Source of the DNA: Formivibrio citricus
GTDB taxonomy: Bacteria > Pseudomonadota > Gammaproteobacteria > Burkholderiales > Chitinibacteraceae
Direction of reading: 5' to 3'
Length of the DNA stretch: 64,000 nt
Assembly (NCBI RefSeq): GCF_900115065.1
Contig: NZ_FOVE01000001.1
Coordinates: 62,001-126,000 of the forward strand
The notes beneath the pieces were generated by a model, which saw only the letters and a list, made by a program, of their open reading frames with translations, was not told where the DNA came from and made no database searches. Below, piece after piece: positions 48,048-57,047 of this stretch. The translations under genes and the position numbers were made by a program. Within the stretch, counting starts at the first letter, position 1. Every line of letters starts with the position of its first letter.

Positions 48048-48072
48048 GGCGGGTTGCTTCGCGAACCTGCCC
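48048..48072. repeat. small hairpin repeat G, copy 2
   Basis: GGCGGGTTGCTTCGCGAACC and the following TGCC match the repeat at 29425-29448. It ends 18 bases before the sucC start. With D1 and C4 it fills the 339-base lpd-sucC gap, in which no gene is seen. Confidence 0.65.
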
Positions 48073-48090
48073 TACCAATGAGGAAGATAC

Positions 48091-49257
48091 ATGAATTTGC
48101 ACGAGTACCAGGCCAAGGCCCTGCTGGCGAAGTACGGCCTGCCTGTGGATCAGGGTGAACTGGCGACTACGCCGGAAGAAGCTGCAACCGCATTCAACAA
48201 GCTGGGTAAACCCAGCGCTGTGCTCAAGGCGCAGGTGCATGCCGGTGGCCGGGGCAAGGCCGGGGGCGTGAAGGTGGTGAAATCGGCGCAGGAAGCCGCC
48301 GATCTGGCTCGCGCGCTGCTGGGCACGAATCTCGTGACCTACCAGACCGATGCGCAAGGCCAGCCGGTGAACAGCGTGCTGCTGGTCGGCAACATCTATC
48401 CGGTCGAGCGCGAACTGTATCTCGGCGCGGTGGTCGATCGCGCCAGCCAGCGCGTGGTGTTCATGGCCTCGACCGAGGGCGGTGTAGAGATCGAAGAGGT
48501 CGCACAGAATACCCCCGAGAAAATCATCAAGATCGAGGTCGATCCGCTGGTCGGCATGCAGCCGTTCCAGACGCGCGATGCGGCGTTTGCACTCGGCCTC
48601 AAGGGCGACCAGATCAAGCAGTTTGAAAAGCTCATGCTCGGCGCCTACAAGGCGTTCATCGAGAACGACTTTGCGCTGTTCGAAGTCAACCCGCTCGCCG
48701 TACTCAAGGACGGTCAACTGATGTGTGTCGATGCCAAGATCAACATCGACGCCAACGCGCTCTACCGCCACGCCGATCTCGTGGCGCTGCGCGACAAGAG
48801 CCAGGAAAACGAGCGCGAGGTCAAAGCCTCCGAGTTTGACCTCAACTACGTGGCGCTCGACGGCAATATCGGCTGCATGGTCAACGGCGCCGGGCTGGCG
48901 ATGGCGACCATGGACATCATCAAACTCAAGGGCGGCAGCCCGGCCAACTTCCTCGACGTGGGCGGCGGTTCGAACAAGGAAAAGGTCATCGGTGCCTTCA
49001 AGCTGATCCTGGCCGATGATTCGGTCAAGGGCGTGCTGATCAACATCTTCGGCGGCATCGTGCGTTGCGACATGATCGCCGAAGCGATTGTCGCGGCGGT
49101 GCGCGAAGTGGGCGTCACCGTGCCGGTGGTCGTGCGCCTCGAAGGCAACAATGCCGACCTCGGTATACAGATTCTCTCCGAATCCGGTCTGCAACTGATC
49201 CCGGCGCAAGGGCTCAACGATGCGGCGGAAAAGATTGTCGCGGCTGTGGCAGCCTGA
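48091..49257 (+). CDS. sucC: succinyl-CoA synthetase beta subunit
   Basis: A 388-residue ATP-grasp subunit of the enzyme that converts succinyl-CoA to succinate with ATP/GTP formation. It starts [19 protein letters not shown]. The ATP-grasp domain has [18 protein letters not shown] and [14 protein letters not shown], and the C-terminal CoA-ligase domain has [18 protein letters not shown]. The length matches E. coli SucC (388). A GAGGAAG ribosome site precedes 48091. It lies between lpd and sucD in the TCA block. Confidence 0.98.
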   Translation: MNLHEYQAKALLAKYGLPVDQGELATTPEEAATAFNKLGKPSAVLKAQVHAGGRGKAGGVKVVKSAQEAADLARALLGTNLVTYQTDAQGQPVNSVLLVGNIYPVERELYLGAVVDRASQRVVFMASTEGGVEIEEVAQNTPEKIIKIEVDPLVGMQPFQTRDAAFALGLKGDQIKQFEKLMLGAYKAFIENDFALFEVNPLAVLKDGQLMCVDAKINIDANALYRHADLVALRDKSQENEREVKASEFDLNYVALDGNIGCMVNGAGLAMATMDIIKLKGGSPANFLDVGGGSNKEKVIGAFKLILADDSVKGVLINIFGGIVRCDMIAEAIVAAVREVGVTVPVVVRLEGNNADLGIQILSESGLQLIPAQGLNDAAEKIVAAVAA

Positions 49258-49271
49258 TCGAAAGAAACTCT

Positions 49272-49355
49272 GAACCACAGAGACACAGAGATCGGGAGAA
49301 AACCGGAAGAAACCAACTCATGGTTTTCTCATTTTCTCTGTGGCTCTGTGGTGAA
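49272..49355. repeat. element D, copy 2 (sucC-sucD spacer hairpin)
   Basis: The arms GAACCACAGAGACACAGAGA and TCTCTGTGGCTCTGTGGT are inverted, with an inner pair GAGAAAACC/GGTTTTCTC. It fills most of the 112-base sucC-sucD spacer and would form a long hairpin in the cotranscript. Confidence 0.8.
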
Positions 49356-49369
49356 AAAGGATTTTTAGA

Positions 49370-50241
<872 letters not shown>

Positions 50242-50251
<10 letters not shown>

Positions 50252-50274
50252 GCGCCGCAGCGCCGTAACCCGCC
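50242..50274. repeat. hairpin repeat F, copy 1 (overlaps sucD stop)
   Basis: GGCGGGTTAGGCGCC / GGCGCTGCGG-type arms pair (GGCGGGTTA with TAACCCGCC). It covers the last three sucD codons and the stop and may act as its terminator. Confidence 0.7.
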
Positions 50275-50283
50275 GCAGGCCTG

Positions 50284-50427
50284 AGAACCTGTTCACGATC
50301 TGTCGTGAGAGGCCGTCAGCGGGGTGAAGAGCAGCGCAAAAACCGGAGTGTACAAGTAGTACATGAGGATTTTGAGCAGCACATGAGCCCCGATCACGGC
50401 TTCGCAGCAAGATCGTGAGCAGGTTCT
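50284..50427 (-). repeat. element B, copy 2 (sucD-hisN gap, inverted)
   Basis: Read on the minus strand: core AAAATCCTC, hairpin ATGTAC-TACTT-GTACAC, then TCCGGTTTTT. The outer inverted repeat AGAACCTGTTCACGATCT (50284-50301) pairs with AGATCGTGAGCAGGTTCT (to 50427) with one mismatch. Its outer stem is the same type as copy 1. Confidence 0.85.
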
Positions 50428-50442
50428 GAAATGTGGTGGCGC

Positions 50443-50472
50443 GTCGGGTTACGGCTGTTGGCCTAACCCGAC
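50443..50472. repeat. hairpin repeat F, copy 2
   Basis: GTCGGGTTACGGC / GCCTAACCCGAC pair around a short loop. It is the same GGGTTA-type family as the repeat at the sucD stop and lies 16 bases after element B2. Confidence 0.6.
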
Positions 50473-50483
50473 CTACGCGAATC

Positions 50484-50558
50484 TGTGGGAGCGGATGCAA
50501 TCCGCGAATGTTCGGTGGCAATGCCGTTGGCCAATCGCGGATTGCATCCGCTCCCACA
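50484..50558. repeat. REP-like palindrome before hisN
   Basis: Perfect 24-bp inverted arms (50484-50507 with 50535-50558), of type GTGGGAGCGG...CCGCTCCCAC, enclose 27 bases. This resembles REP/BIME elements mobilised by RAYT transposases (family knowledge). It ends 13 bases before the hisN ribosome site. With F1, B2 and F2 it makes the 328-base sucD-hisN gap almost entirely repeats. Confidence 0.85.
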
Positions 50559-50579
50559 TACCCGTTACCAGGAGAATCC

Positions 50580-51353
50580 ATGATCCCCGCCGAACTCAAA
50601 CAACTCGCCCAAGAACTCGCCGCAGCCAGCGCTGAAGTGATCCGCGGCTATTACCGCAGCGGTCTGGCAATCGACGACAAATCCGATGCCAGCCCGGTGA
50701 CTCAGGCTGACCGCGAGGCCGAGATCGTCATGCGCAAGCTGATCAATGAGCGTCGTCCGCAGGACGGTATCATCGGCGAGGAGTTTGGGCGGGAGAATGC
50801 AGAGGCCGAGTGGGTCTGGGTGCTCGATCCGGTCGATGGTACCAAGGCGTTCATCACCGGGCGGCCGTTGTTCGTGACCCTGATCGGTCTGTTGCATCAT
50901 GGTGTGCCGGTGCTGGGCGTGATCAACCAGCCGGTGACTGGCGATTGCTGGCTCGGCGTGGTGGGCGAGGGGACAACGCTCAACGGCAAGCCGGCGCAAG
51001 TCTCGCAGATAGCCGACTTGGCACGCGCGCGCATCGGCTCGACCGGGCCGCAATATTTCCAGCCGCAGGGCTTGGCGGCCTTCAATGAGCTGGCGGCGCA
51101 ATGCCGCTTTGCCGTGTGGGGCGGGGATGGCTACCAGTTTGGCCTGCTGGCTTCGGGCGGCATGGATATCGCCGTGGAATCCGGAATCAAGCTGCACGAT
51201 TTCGCCGCGCTCGCCCCGGTGGTGATCGGGGCTGGCGGCCTGATGACCGACTGGCAGGGCAAGGCGCTGGATATCAACAGCGGCGGCGACGTGGTGGCTG
51301 CAGCGACACCTGCGCTGCATACGGCGGCCCTGGATTGCCTGAATCGGGGATAA
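50580..51353 (+). CDS. hisN: histidinol-phosphatase, inositol-monophosphatase type
   Basis: A 257-residue Mg2+-dependent phosphatase of the IMPase fold. Metal-binding residues lie in GEEFG (about 62-66) and DPVDGTKAF (about 83-91), and the late Asp in GIKLHDFAAL. The AFITGRPLFVTLIGLL segment is closer to HisN than to SuhB or CysQ, so the likely reaction is histidinol phosphate to histidinol. SuhB-like activity cannot be excluded. The start at 50580 has a GGAGAATC ribosome site. A terminator follows. Confidence 0.8.
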   Translation: MIPAELKQLAQELAAASAEVIRGYYRSGLAIDDKSDASPVTQADREAEIVMRKLINERRPQDGIIGEEFGRENAEAEWVWVLDPVDGTKAFITGRPLFVTLIGLLHHGVPVLGVINQPVTGDCWLGVVGEGTTLNGKPAQVSQIADLARARIGSTGPQYFQPQGLAAFNELAAQCRFAVWGGDGYQFGLLASGGMDIAVESGIKLHDFAALAPVVIGAGGLMTDWQGKALDINSGGDVVAAATPALHTAALDCLNRG

Positions 51354-51370
51354 CAGTTTCAATTCCAAAG

Positions 51371-51400
51371 ATTGCCGGGTTTGAACCCGGCAGTTTTTTA
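51371..51400 (+). terminator. hisN terminator
   Basis: The stem TGCCGGGT / ACCCGGCA has a 4-base loop and is followed by GTTTTTTA. It starts 18 bases after the hisN stop. Confidence 0.9.
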
Positions 51401-51431
51401 TCGAGACATCCCAATAACCGAGCGCCATCCC

Positions 51432-52193
51432 ATGTTCAAACTGTTCCGGGTCGTGATCCTGCTGTTCATCCTGTTTGTTGTCGGGGCGGGAACCGTGCTG
51501 ACCAAATGGCGCAGCACCTCCTGGAAAAGGCCGCAGCAGGTCGCCGTATACCCGCTGAATGCCGACGGACGCCCGCAAACCCAGCAGTACATCGCCGGCT
51601 TGACGACAGAATCCTTCGCCCCGGTCACGGCCTTTTTCGAGCGCGAAGCCAAGCATTACCAGTTGCCGATCGGCGATCCGGTTTATCTTAAACTCGGTCC
51701 ACAGATTCAGCAGCTTCCGCCTGAGCAACCCGCGGAAGGGCGGCTCGCGATCATGCTCTACAGCCTGCAACTGCGCTGGTGGGCTTGGAAGAACGATGCC
51801 ATGCAGGGCTATCGGCCCGATATCCGCCTGTTCGTGCTGTATCACGATCCGGCCCTCAGCCCGCGATTGCCGCATTCGCTGGGGCTGGAAAAAGGCCAGA
51901 TCGGGGTGGTGCATGCCTTTGCCGACCGCGAGATGACGGGCAGCAATCAGGTCGTCATGGTTCACGAGCTCTTGCATACGCTGGGCGCCACCGACAAATA
52001 CGGCCCCGGCGGCCTGCCCAGCTATCCGGACGGCTATGCCGATCCGGAGCGCCAGCCGCGTTATCCGCAGATCCATGCCGAGATCATGGGCGGACGCATT
52101 CCGATGTCGCCGGATCAGGCCAGAACGCCCGAGAGCCTCAAGCTGGTGTTGGTGGGGGAGGTGACTGCGCGGGAAATCGGATGGCGACGCTGA
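51432..52193 (+). CDS. membrane-anchored metzincin-like metalloprotease
   Basis: 253 residues. An N-terminal membrane helix (about 5-23) is followed by a periplasmic domain. HELLHTLGATD (His178, Glu179, His182, Gly185, Asp188) is the extended zinc motif HExxHxxGxxD of metzincins whose third ligand is Asp. EIMGG (Met219) about 31 residues later fits the Met-turn. I do not recognise a named family. The catalytic layout is complete, so it is probably active. Substrates are unknown; an envelope protein is likely from its location. It sits alone between hisN's terminator and a GntR gene. Confidence 0.75.
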   Translation: MFKLFRVVILLFILFVVGAGTVLTKWRSTSWKRPQQVAVYPLNADGRPQTQQYIAGLTTESFAPVTAFFEREAKHYQLPIGDPVYLKLGPQIQQLPPEQPAEGRLAIMLYSLQLRWWAWKNDAMQGYRPDIRLFVLYHDPALSPRLPHSLGLEKGQIGVVHAFADREMTGSNQVVMVHELLHTLGATDKYGPGGLPSYPDGYADPERQPRYPQIHAEIMGGRIPMSPDQARTPESLKLVLVGEVTAREIGWRR

Positions 52194-52245
52194 ACGTGTC
52201 GCAGCATGTCTTATAATCGTCAGGCCACTTTTCGCTAACGCTTCG

Positions 52246-53148
52246 TTGAAAGACCCGATCGTGCCCCGTATTCTTGCGCCGCAACTGGCTTTGCAGATCA
52301 TCGATTACATTCGCTCCCGGCACTTGCCTGCGGGTTCGCATCTGGGTACCCAGTTCCTTGCCGATCAGTTCAAGGTGTCGCGCGCGCCGGTTCTGGCTGC
52401 GTTGAAACAACTGGCGCAGGAAGGCGTGGTGGTGGCAGAGCGCAACCGGGGGTTTTTCCTGGCCCGCGATGCGTCCCTGATCGTGCCTCCTGCCAAAACA
52501 CTGGAAGAATCTGCCGAGGATTCACTCTATTACCAATTGGCCGAAGACCGGCTGGCGGGCAAGCTGGAAGAGCGCGTCAGCGAGAACGAGCTGATGCGCT
52601 GCTACGAGGTGCCGCGGGCCACCTTGCGCAACGTGTTGCTACGGGCTGCTGACGATCTCTGGATGGAGCGTTTGCCCGGTCACGGCTGGCGTTTTCTGCC
52701 GGTTCTGACATCGCAGCAAGCCTACGAGGAAGGCTACCGCTTCCGGGCGGCAATCGAGCCCCTGGCCCTGCTGGAACCGGGTTTCAGGGTGAACCCCGTG
52801 GCGCTGCAAGCCTTGCGCGCCCAGCAGCAGGCGTTGCTCGACGGCGAGATCGATACACTCTCGCGTACCCAACTGTTCGAACGCAACTCGGAATTCCACG
52901 AAGTCCTGACCGGGTTCTCCAACAACGCTTTCTTTCTGGATGCGGTCAAGAAGGTCAACCGCGTACGGCGCTTGCTCGATTACCGCAGCACGCTGGACCG
53001 CTCCCGCCTGCCCCAGCAATGCCGCGAGCATCTGCTGATTCTGGACATGCTGGAAAGCGGGCGCATCGTCGAAGCGTCCGAGCGCCTGCGCATTCACGTG
53101 CAGGGGGCGCTGGCAAGCAAGCGCGATCTGGTCTCCGTTTTGCGTTGA
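52246..53148 (+). CDS. GntR/FadR-family transcriptional regulator with two winged helices
   Basis: 300 residues. The first winged helix-turn-helix (about 8-75) is QLALQIIDYIRSRHLPAGS...FLADQFKVSRAPVLAALKQLAQEG. A second, similar segment (about 92-150) has YQLAEDRLAGKLEERVSENEL and CYEVPRATLRNVLL...GWRF. An all-helical FCD-like ligand domain follows (about 155-290: FRAAIEPLALLEPGF, EFHEVLTGFSNN, EHLLILDMLESG). The effector is unknown. The start is uncertain: TTG at 52246 or GTG at 52261. It lies 52 bases after the metzincin gene on the same strand. Confidence 0.85.
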   Translation: MKDPIVPRILAPQLALQIIDYIRSRHLPAGSHLGTQFLADQFKVSRAPVLAALKQLAQEGVVVAERNRGFFLARDASLIVPPAKTLEESAEDSLYYQLAEDRLAGKLEERVSENELMRCYEVPRATLRNVLLRAADDLWMERLPGHGWRFLPVLTSQQAYEEGYRFRAAIEPLALLEPGFRVNPVALQALRAQQQALLDGEIDTLSRTQLFERNSEFHEVLTGFSNNAFFLDAVKKVNRVRRLLDYRSTLDRSRLPQQCREHLLILDMLESGRIVEASERLRIHVQGALASKRDLVSVLR

Positions 53149-53333
53149 GCGCGATGGATGTAGCGGGGACGAGTGCCGCGACTGAAATCCTGTGGAGGAC
53201 GGCCAGAGTGCGTTGCTGCAAATCGGAATTATTTCACCTTGGGCGGCCGGTTTTGTATTTTGCAAATGCGGGTGTGACGCTATCCTGTATATTGTAAGAA
53301 ATTATGTTCAGAACAGGTTTGTAGAGGGATGTG

Positions 53334-55652
53334 ATGGATCGGAGTGTGCTTCTCAACGCCTGCAAGGTTGATTTTTTGCGCGGTTATGCGTCCGCGCTGG
53401 AGGCGGTCCTGTCCGGTGAGCAGGTTCGCATACTGCTCCAGTCCATCCAGATGCAGTCACCCGCATGGCAAGAGGGTGTGGCGCGGGATGCAGGCAAAGT
53501 CCTGGCTCAGGAGGCGCTGGCCAGCATCGAAAAATTGCTCTCCCGTAGTCTGCAGACCGCCTACGATTCGTTTCGCCCCTCTTTTTCGATGCCTTCGACA
53601 CTCGATTCCCTGTCGCTGGTCGAGCACTCATCTGTCGAAGAGAACCTGCGCATCGATGAAATCACTGCCCGCCTAACCAATGCGGCCGAGGATGAGATCC
53701 GCGATCTCAATGCCCGGATTGCCAAACTTTTCGAGCAGGAAGAAATAAGGCCGCGTGAAAACCCTTTCCGGCCCTACCTGATTTCACGCAGCCTTGTTAC
53801 AGCTACAGGTGCACTGGGTGTCGAAGAGGACAGGACGCAGGTGTTGGCCGCGCGGATCGTCGATGCGTTGACGGAGGTTGTCTGGACTATCTACCGACCG
53901 GTCAATTCCCTGCTGGAATCCAGCGGTATCGATGCCAATATCGAACTGCGCATCAAGCATCTTCATTCTCCAGGGCTGGAGAGAAAGGCTGATGGTGCCG
54001 CCAGTCCGCTGACCGGCGCAGCCGCCCCGGCTGCTTCGGAGCGGCTTTTAGAGATGATGCTGCGCATGGGAGGCCGATTGCCTGTTGCCGGGCAGACGAG
54101 CTCCCTGGCTCTTGCGCCTGCGGAACCGGGCCATGCCCTGTTTGGCTGGCTGCCCAAAGGGCTGCAAGCGGAAGAAACCCTGCGCCAGTTCTTTGCTTCT
54201 CCACCCGCTTCCGGAAGGTGGGGTATTGGAATGCCCCCCGCTCAACTGGGGGCCGGTATGCAGGGAGGGGCATTGATCGATGCAGTACGGGCACAGATTC
54301 AGGGCAAGACGCAAGAATTGGCGGTTGATGCGGACGGTGTGATTCCGAACCGGATTCTGGAACAGCGCGATAGCCTGGTTGCGCAAGCCGGAAACGTGGC
54401 CGAACAGATGGTGCTGGATATCATCGGCATGCTGTTCGAATACATCCTGTGCGACAAAATGTTGCCCCTTGAAGTGCGGGTGCAACTGGGGCGCTTGCAG
54501 TTCGTTCTGCTGAAGGCCGCATTGGCAGATCCTTCCCTGTTTTCCCGTGCCGATCATGCCGCTTGCCTTCTGTTCAACCGCGTCAGTTCCCTGGGCTGTG
54601 GTCTGTCGCAGGACGATCCCTGGAGCGAAAAATTTCTCACGGAAATTCGCCGTGTCGTAGGGGAATTGTTGCGGGACGAGAGCGATGGAGAGCCGGCTTT
54701 TGCGTTCCATCTCCATGCCCTGGAAGCCTTTGTCGTCAAAGAGTTGCCCCTTGTCGACGAAAACGCTGAACGTGCGGTATCGGCCGTTGAAAGCGCTGAA
54801 CGACGCAGCGCCTGTTTCTTGCGCATCACCAGAAAAATGACAAGCATCCTTTTGCATATGGAGATTGACTCCTATCTGCAAGGGTTCCTGACTGGACCCT
54901 GGACGCGGGTCATTGCGCATGCCGCCCGCGACAACCAGAAGAAGGCTGAAGGCCTCTGCAATCTGGTGCCCAAGCTCGTCTGGAGCACCTACCCGAAAAT
55001 GACGCGGGAAAGCCGGCAGCAACTGCTCGGCATGATTCCCGCGCTGGTGACGGATTTGCGAGCCGGGTTGTCGGAAGCCGGTCTCGGCGAGGATGTCCAG
55101 GAAGAAGTCCTGAACTGGATGATGGGGGCACACCGGCAAGCATTGCGGCCAAATATGCAACAGCCTCAGCATGAACCGGAGTTGGCGCAGGTCAGTGGCG
55201 AGTTTTCCGTCTTGTTGCTGGCGATTGCCCCGTCACCGGACAATACCGCGCTCAAACTGGATCTTCAATACCTGAATGAGGCGTTGCAGGAATTCAAGGT
55301 CGGATTGCTCGATCTGGACCCTGTTCTGGAACCGGGTACGTTGCATTTCCCTTCGCGCCATATCGCGCAGGGGGGGCAAGCCATTTCCCTGCGCCTGCAA
55401 ACAGGTGTCAATCTCGAGCTCGAGATCGAAGGGCAGCCATGGCCTGTACGGATAATGTGGCAAAGCGCCGGAGGGGAGCGGCTGATATTGAAGGTGGACG
55501 GGAAACCGTTACCGGCCCTGATTTCGAGAGGCGTTCTGTGCAACCAGTTCTCTGTCGGCCGGTGCCGGTTTGTTGAAAACCAGCCTTTGTGCGAACGTGC
55601 GATCCAGTCTTTGATGGAGACGGTTGAAAAAGTGGAGCAATCCCGCACCTGA
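53334..55652 (+). CDS. DUF1631 family protein
   Basis: 772 residues resembling the DUF1631 family, which is common in Beta- and Gammaproteobacteria, has unknown function, and is sometimes misnamed thymidine phosphorylase. Visible parts are an N-terminal region with LLNACKVDFLRGYASALEAV, a linker (about 225-330), a helical central domain (QMVLDIIGMLFEYILCDKML, FSRADHAACLLFNRVSSLG), and a C-terminal ~100-residue beta domain resembling PilZ but with no clear RxxxR motif. No signal peptide is seen. GTG at 53331 is one codon earlier; I prefer ATG at 53334. It is a lone gene. Confidence 0.75.
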   Translation: MDRSVLLNACKVDFLRGYASALEAVLSGEQVRILLQSIQMQSPAWQEGVARDAGKVLAQEALASIEKLLSRSLQTAYDSFRPSFSMPSTLDSLSLVEHSSVEENLRIDEITARLTNAAEDEIRDLNARIAKLFEQEEIRPRENPFRPYLISRSLVTATGALGVEEDRTQVLAARIVDALTEVVWTIYRPVNSLLESSGIDANIELRIKHLHSPGLERKADGAASPLTGAAAPAASERLLEMMLRMGGRLPVAGQTSSLALAPAEPGHALFGWLPKGLQAEETLRQFFASPPASGRWGIGMPPAQLGAGMQGGALIDAVRAQIQGKTQELAVDADGVIPNRILEQRDSLVAQAGNVAEQMVLDIIGMLFEYILCDKMLPLEVRVQLGRLQFVLLKAALADPSLFSRADHAACLLFNRVSSLGCGLSQDDPWSEKFLTEIRRVVGELLRDESDGEPAFAFHLHALEAFVVKELPLVDENAERAVSAVESAERRSACFLRITRKMTSILLHMEIDSYLQGFLTGPWTRVIAHAARDNQKKAEGLCNLVPKLVWSTYPKMTRESRQQLLGMIPALVTDLRAGLSEAGLGEDVQEEVLNWMMGAHRQALRPNMQQPQHEPELAQVSGEFSVLLLAIAPSPDNTALKLDLQYLNEALQEFKVGLLDLDPVLEPGTLHFPSRHIAQGGQAISLRLQTGVNLELEIEGQPWPVRIMWQSAGGERLILKVDGKPLPALISRGVLCNQFSVGRCRFVENQPLCERAIQSLMETVEKVEQSRT

Positions 55653-55664
55653 TTGCGGGTTGCT
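55636..55664 (+). terminator. hairpin at the DUF1631 gene end
   Basis: AGCAATCCCGCA / TGCGGGTTGCT pair around 6 bases and overlap the stop codon. No T-run follows, so termination is only possible. Confidence 0.45.
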
Positions 55665-55682
55665 TGTACTACATCAGGTCAA

Positions 55683-55712
55683 TTGCGCCATGCCGGTTTG
55701 AGCGGCATGGCA
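55683..55712 (-). terminator. hairpin after the esterase gene
   Basis: TTGCGCCATGCC / GGCATGGCAA form a stem with a 9-base loop, 7 bases past the esterase stop on the minus strand. No long T-run follows. Confidence 0.45.
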
Positions 55713-55718
55713 ACAATG

Positions 55719-56390
55719 TCATGCCGCCAGGCACTGATTGATAAACCCGCCAATGGCCAGAATTTCCGGCATGCAGACCGAATGCGGCATCGGGTAGGTT
55801 TGCCAACTGATGTTGTAACCGTCTTCCTTGAGTTGGTCGTGCGCGGCCCGGCCCAGTAGCGGCGGAACGACCGTATCCATCGTGCCGTGCGCGGCAAAGA
55901 TCGGCGTGGCCTGGTTGGCGGCGGACTTGTTCCTGACCACATACTCCGGTGCGGGCATGTAGGTGGAAAGCGCCACGATGCCGGCGAGCTTTTCCGGATG
56001 GGTCAGCCCGCAACTGTAGGCAATCGCGCCGCCTTGCGAGAAACCGGCCAGAACGATGCGCTCGCTGGGAATGCCGCGTTCGTTTTCCTGCTTGATCAGC
56101 GCACGCACCGCTTCGATCGAGCGCTCGATGCCCTTGAGATCGGCCTCGCGGTTGATCTGTTCAAAAAATACGATGTCGTACCAGCCGCGCATGCGGTAGC
56201 CGTTGTTGCAGGTGATCGGGATGACCGGCGCATGCGGGAAGATGAAACGGATCGCCGGTTCGTCTTCCAGCGGCAATTCCGGCACGACCGGCACGAAGTC
56301 GTTGCCGTCCGCACCCAGACCATGCAGCCAGATCACGCTGGCGGTCGGGTTGTCGCCCGTGGCGATTTCGATGGTTTCAAGTGCGCTCAT
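55719..56390 (-). CDS. carboxylesterase/phospholipase (alpha/beta hydrolase)
   Basis: A 223-residue cytoplasmic serine hydrolase of the phospholipase/carboxylesterase family (acyl-protein-thioesterase-like). The oxyanion segment is VIWLHGLGADGNDF. The catalytic triad is Ser118 in LAGFSQGG, Asp172 in HGTMDTVVP and His203 in MPHSVCMPEI. The length is typical. The natural substrate is unknown; small acyl esters are likely. The start at 56390 lies 4 bases after the yjgA stop, so it is probably cotranscribed with yjgA. Confidence 0.9.
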   Translation of the reverse strand: MSALETIEIATGDNPTASVIWLHGLGADGNDFVPVVPELPLEDEPAIRFIFPHAPVIPITCNNGYRMRGWYDIVFFEQINREADLKGIERSIEAVRALIKQENERGIPSERIVLAGFSQGGAIAYSCGLTHPEKLAGIVALSTYMPAPEYVVRNKSAANQATPIFAAHGTMDTVVPPLLGRAAHDQLKEDGYNISWQTYPMPHSVCMPEILAIGGFINQCLAA

Positions 56391-56394
56391 GGGC

Positions 56395-56958
56395 TTACTC
56401 GCTGGTTTGTTCGTCGGTATCGGTAACTTTGGTCAGACCGGGAATCGGCGGTTCCGGGATGTATTCCTTCAATAACTGGAAGATTTCGCGGAAAGCCTTG
56501 GGCGGCTTGGTCTGCTCGCGCTCTTTCTGCGCGTTGCGTACCAGTTGGCGCATGCGCTGGATGTCCATGGTCGGGCATTCTTCCAGCAGTTTTTCGAGCG
56601 CCTTCGGGTCGGTCATCAACTGTTCGCGCAAGCGCTCCAGGCGGTGCAGCCAGGCGCTGTGGCGGTCGGAAACGCCGGCAATCTTGTCCAGCAGTTCACG
56701 GATTGGCGCCGGGTCAACATTGCGGATCAGCTTGCCGATATATTGTTTCTGGCGGCTGATGGCGCCGTGCGCGGTCAGACGCTTGGCCTCGATCAGTGCA
56801 TCGTAGAGCTTTTCCGGCAAATTGAGGGTGGCGAGCAATTTCTTGTCGAGCGGAATCAGGGCCTCGCCCAACTCCTGCAGGGCAAGCATGTCGCGTTTCA
56901 TCTCCGACTTGCTGACGTAGATGATGTCGTCCTGGTGTTCAAAGTCTTCTGCGGGCAT
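56395..56958 (-). CDS. yjgA: ribosome-associated protein YjgA/DarP (DUF615)
   Basis: A 187-residue helical protein of the DUF615/YjgA family. In E. coli it associates with late 50S precursors and aids their assembly. SKSEMKRDMLALQELGEAL, LPEKLYDALIEAKRLTAHGAISRQKQYIGKLIR and MRQLVRNAQKE are characteristic. The start at 56958 is the family start; a longer frame upstream is not supported. It diverges from pmbA, the same arrangement as in many proteobacteria. Confidence 0.93.
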   Translation of the reverse strand: MPAEDFEHQDDIIYVSKSEMKRDMLALQELGEALIPLDKKLLATLNLPEKLYDALIEAKRLTAHGAISRQKQYIGKLIRNVDPAPIRELLDKIAGVSDRHSAWLHRLERLREQLMTDPKALEKLLEECPTMDIQRMRQLVRNAQKEREQTKPPKAFREIFQLLKEYIPEPPIPGLTKVTDTDEQTSE

Positions 56959-57047
56959 GGCTGCGGCGGGTGCATGAAAAACGGTATGATACCAAATCCG
57001 TCGCATGCCCATATGGCGCATGCCTGATCAAACTTGGAAGCCAATCC

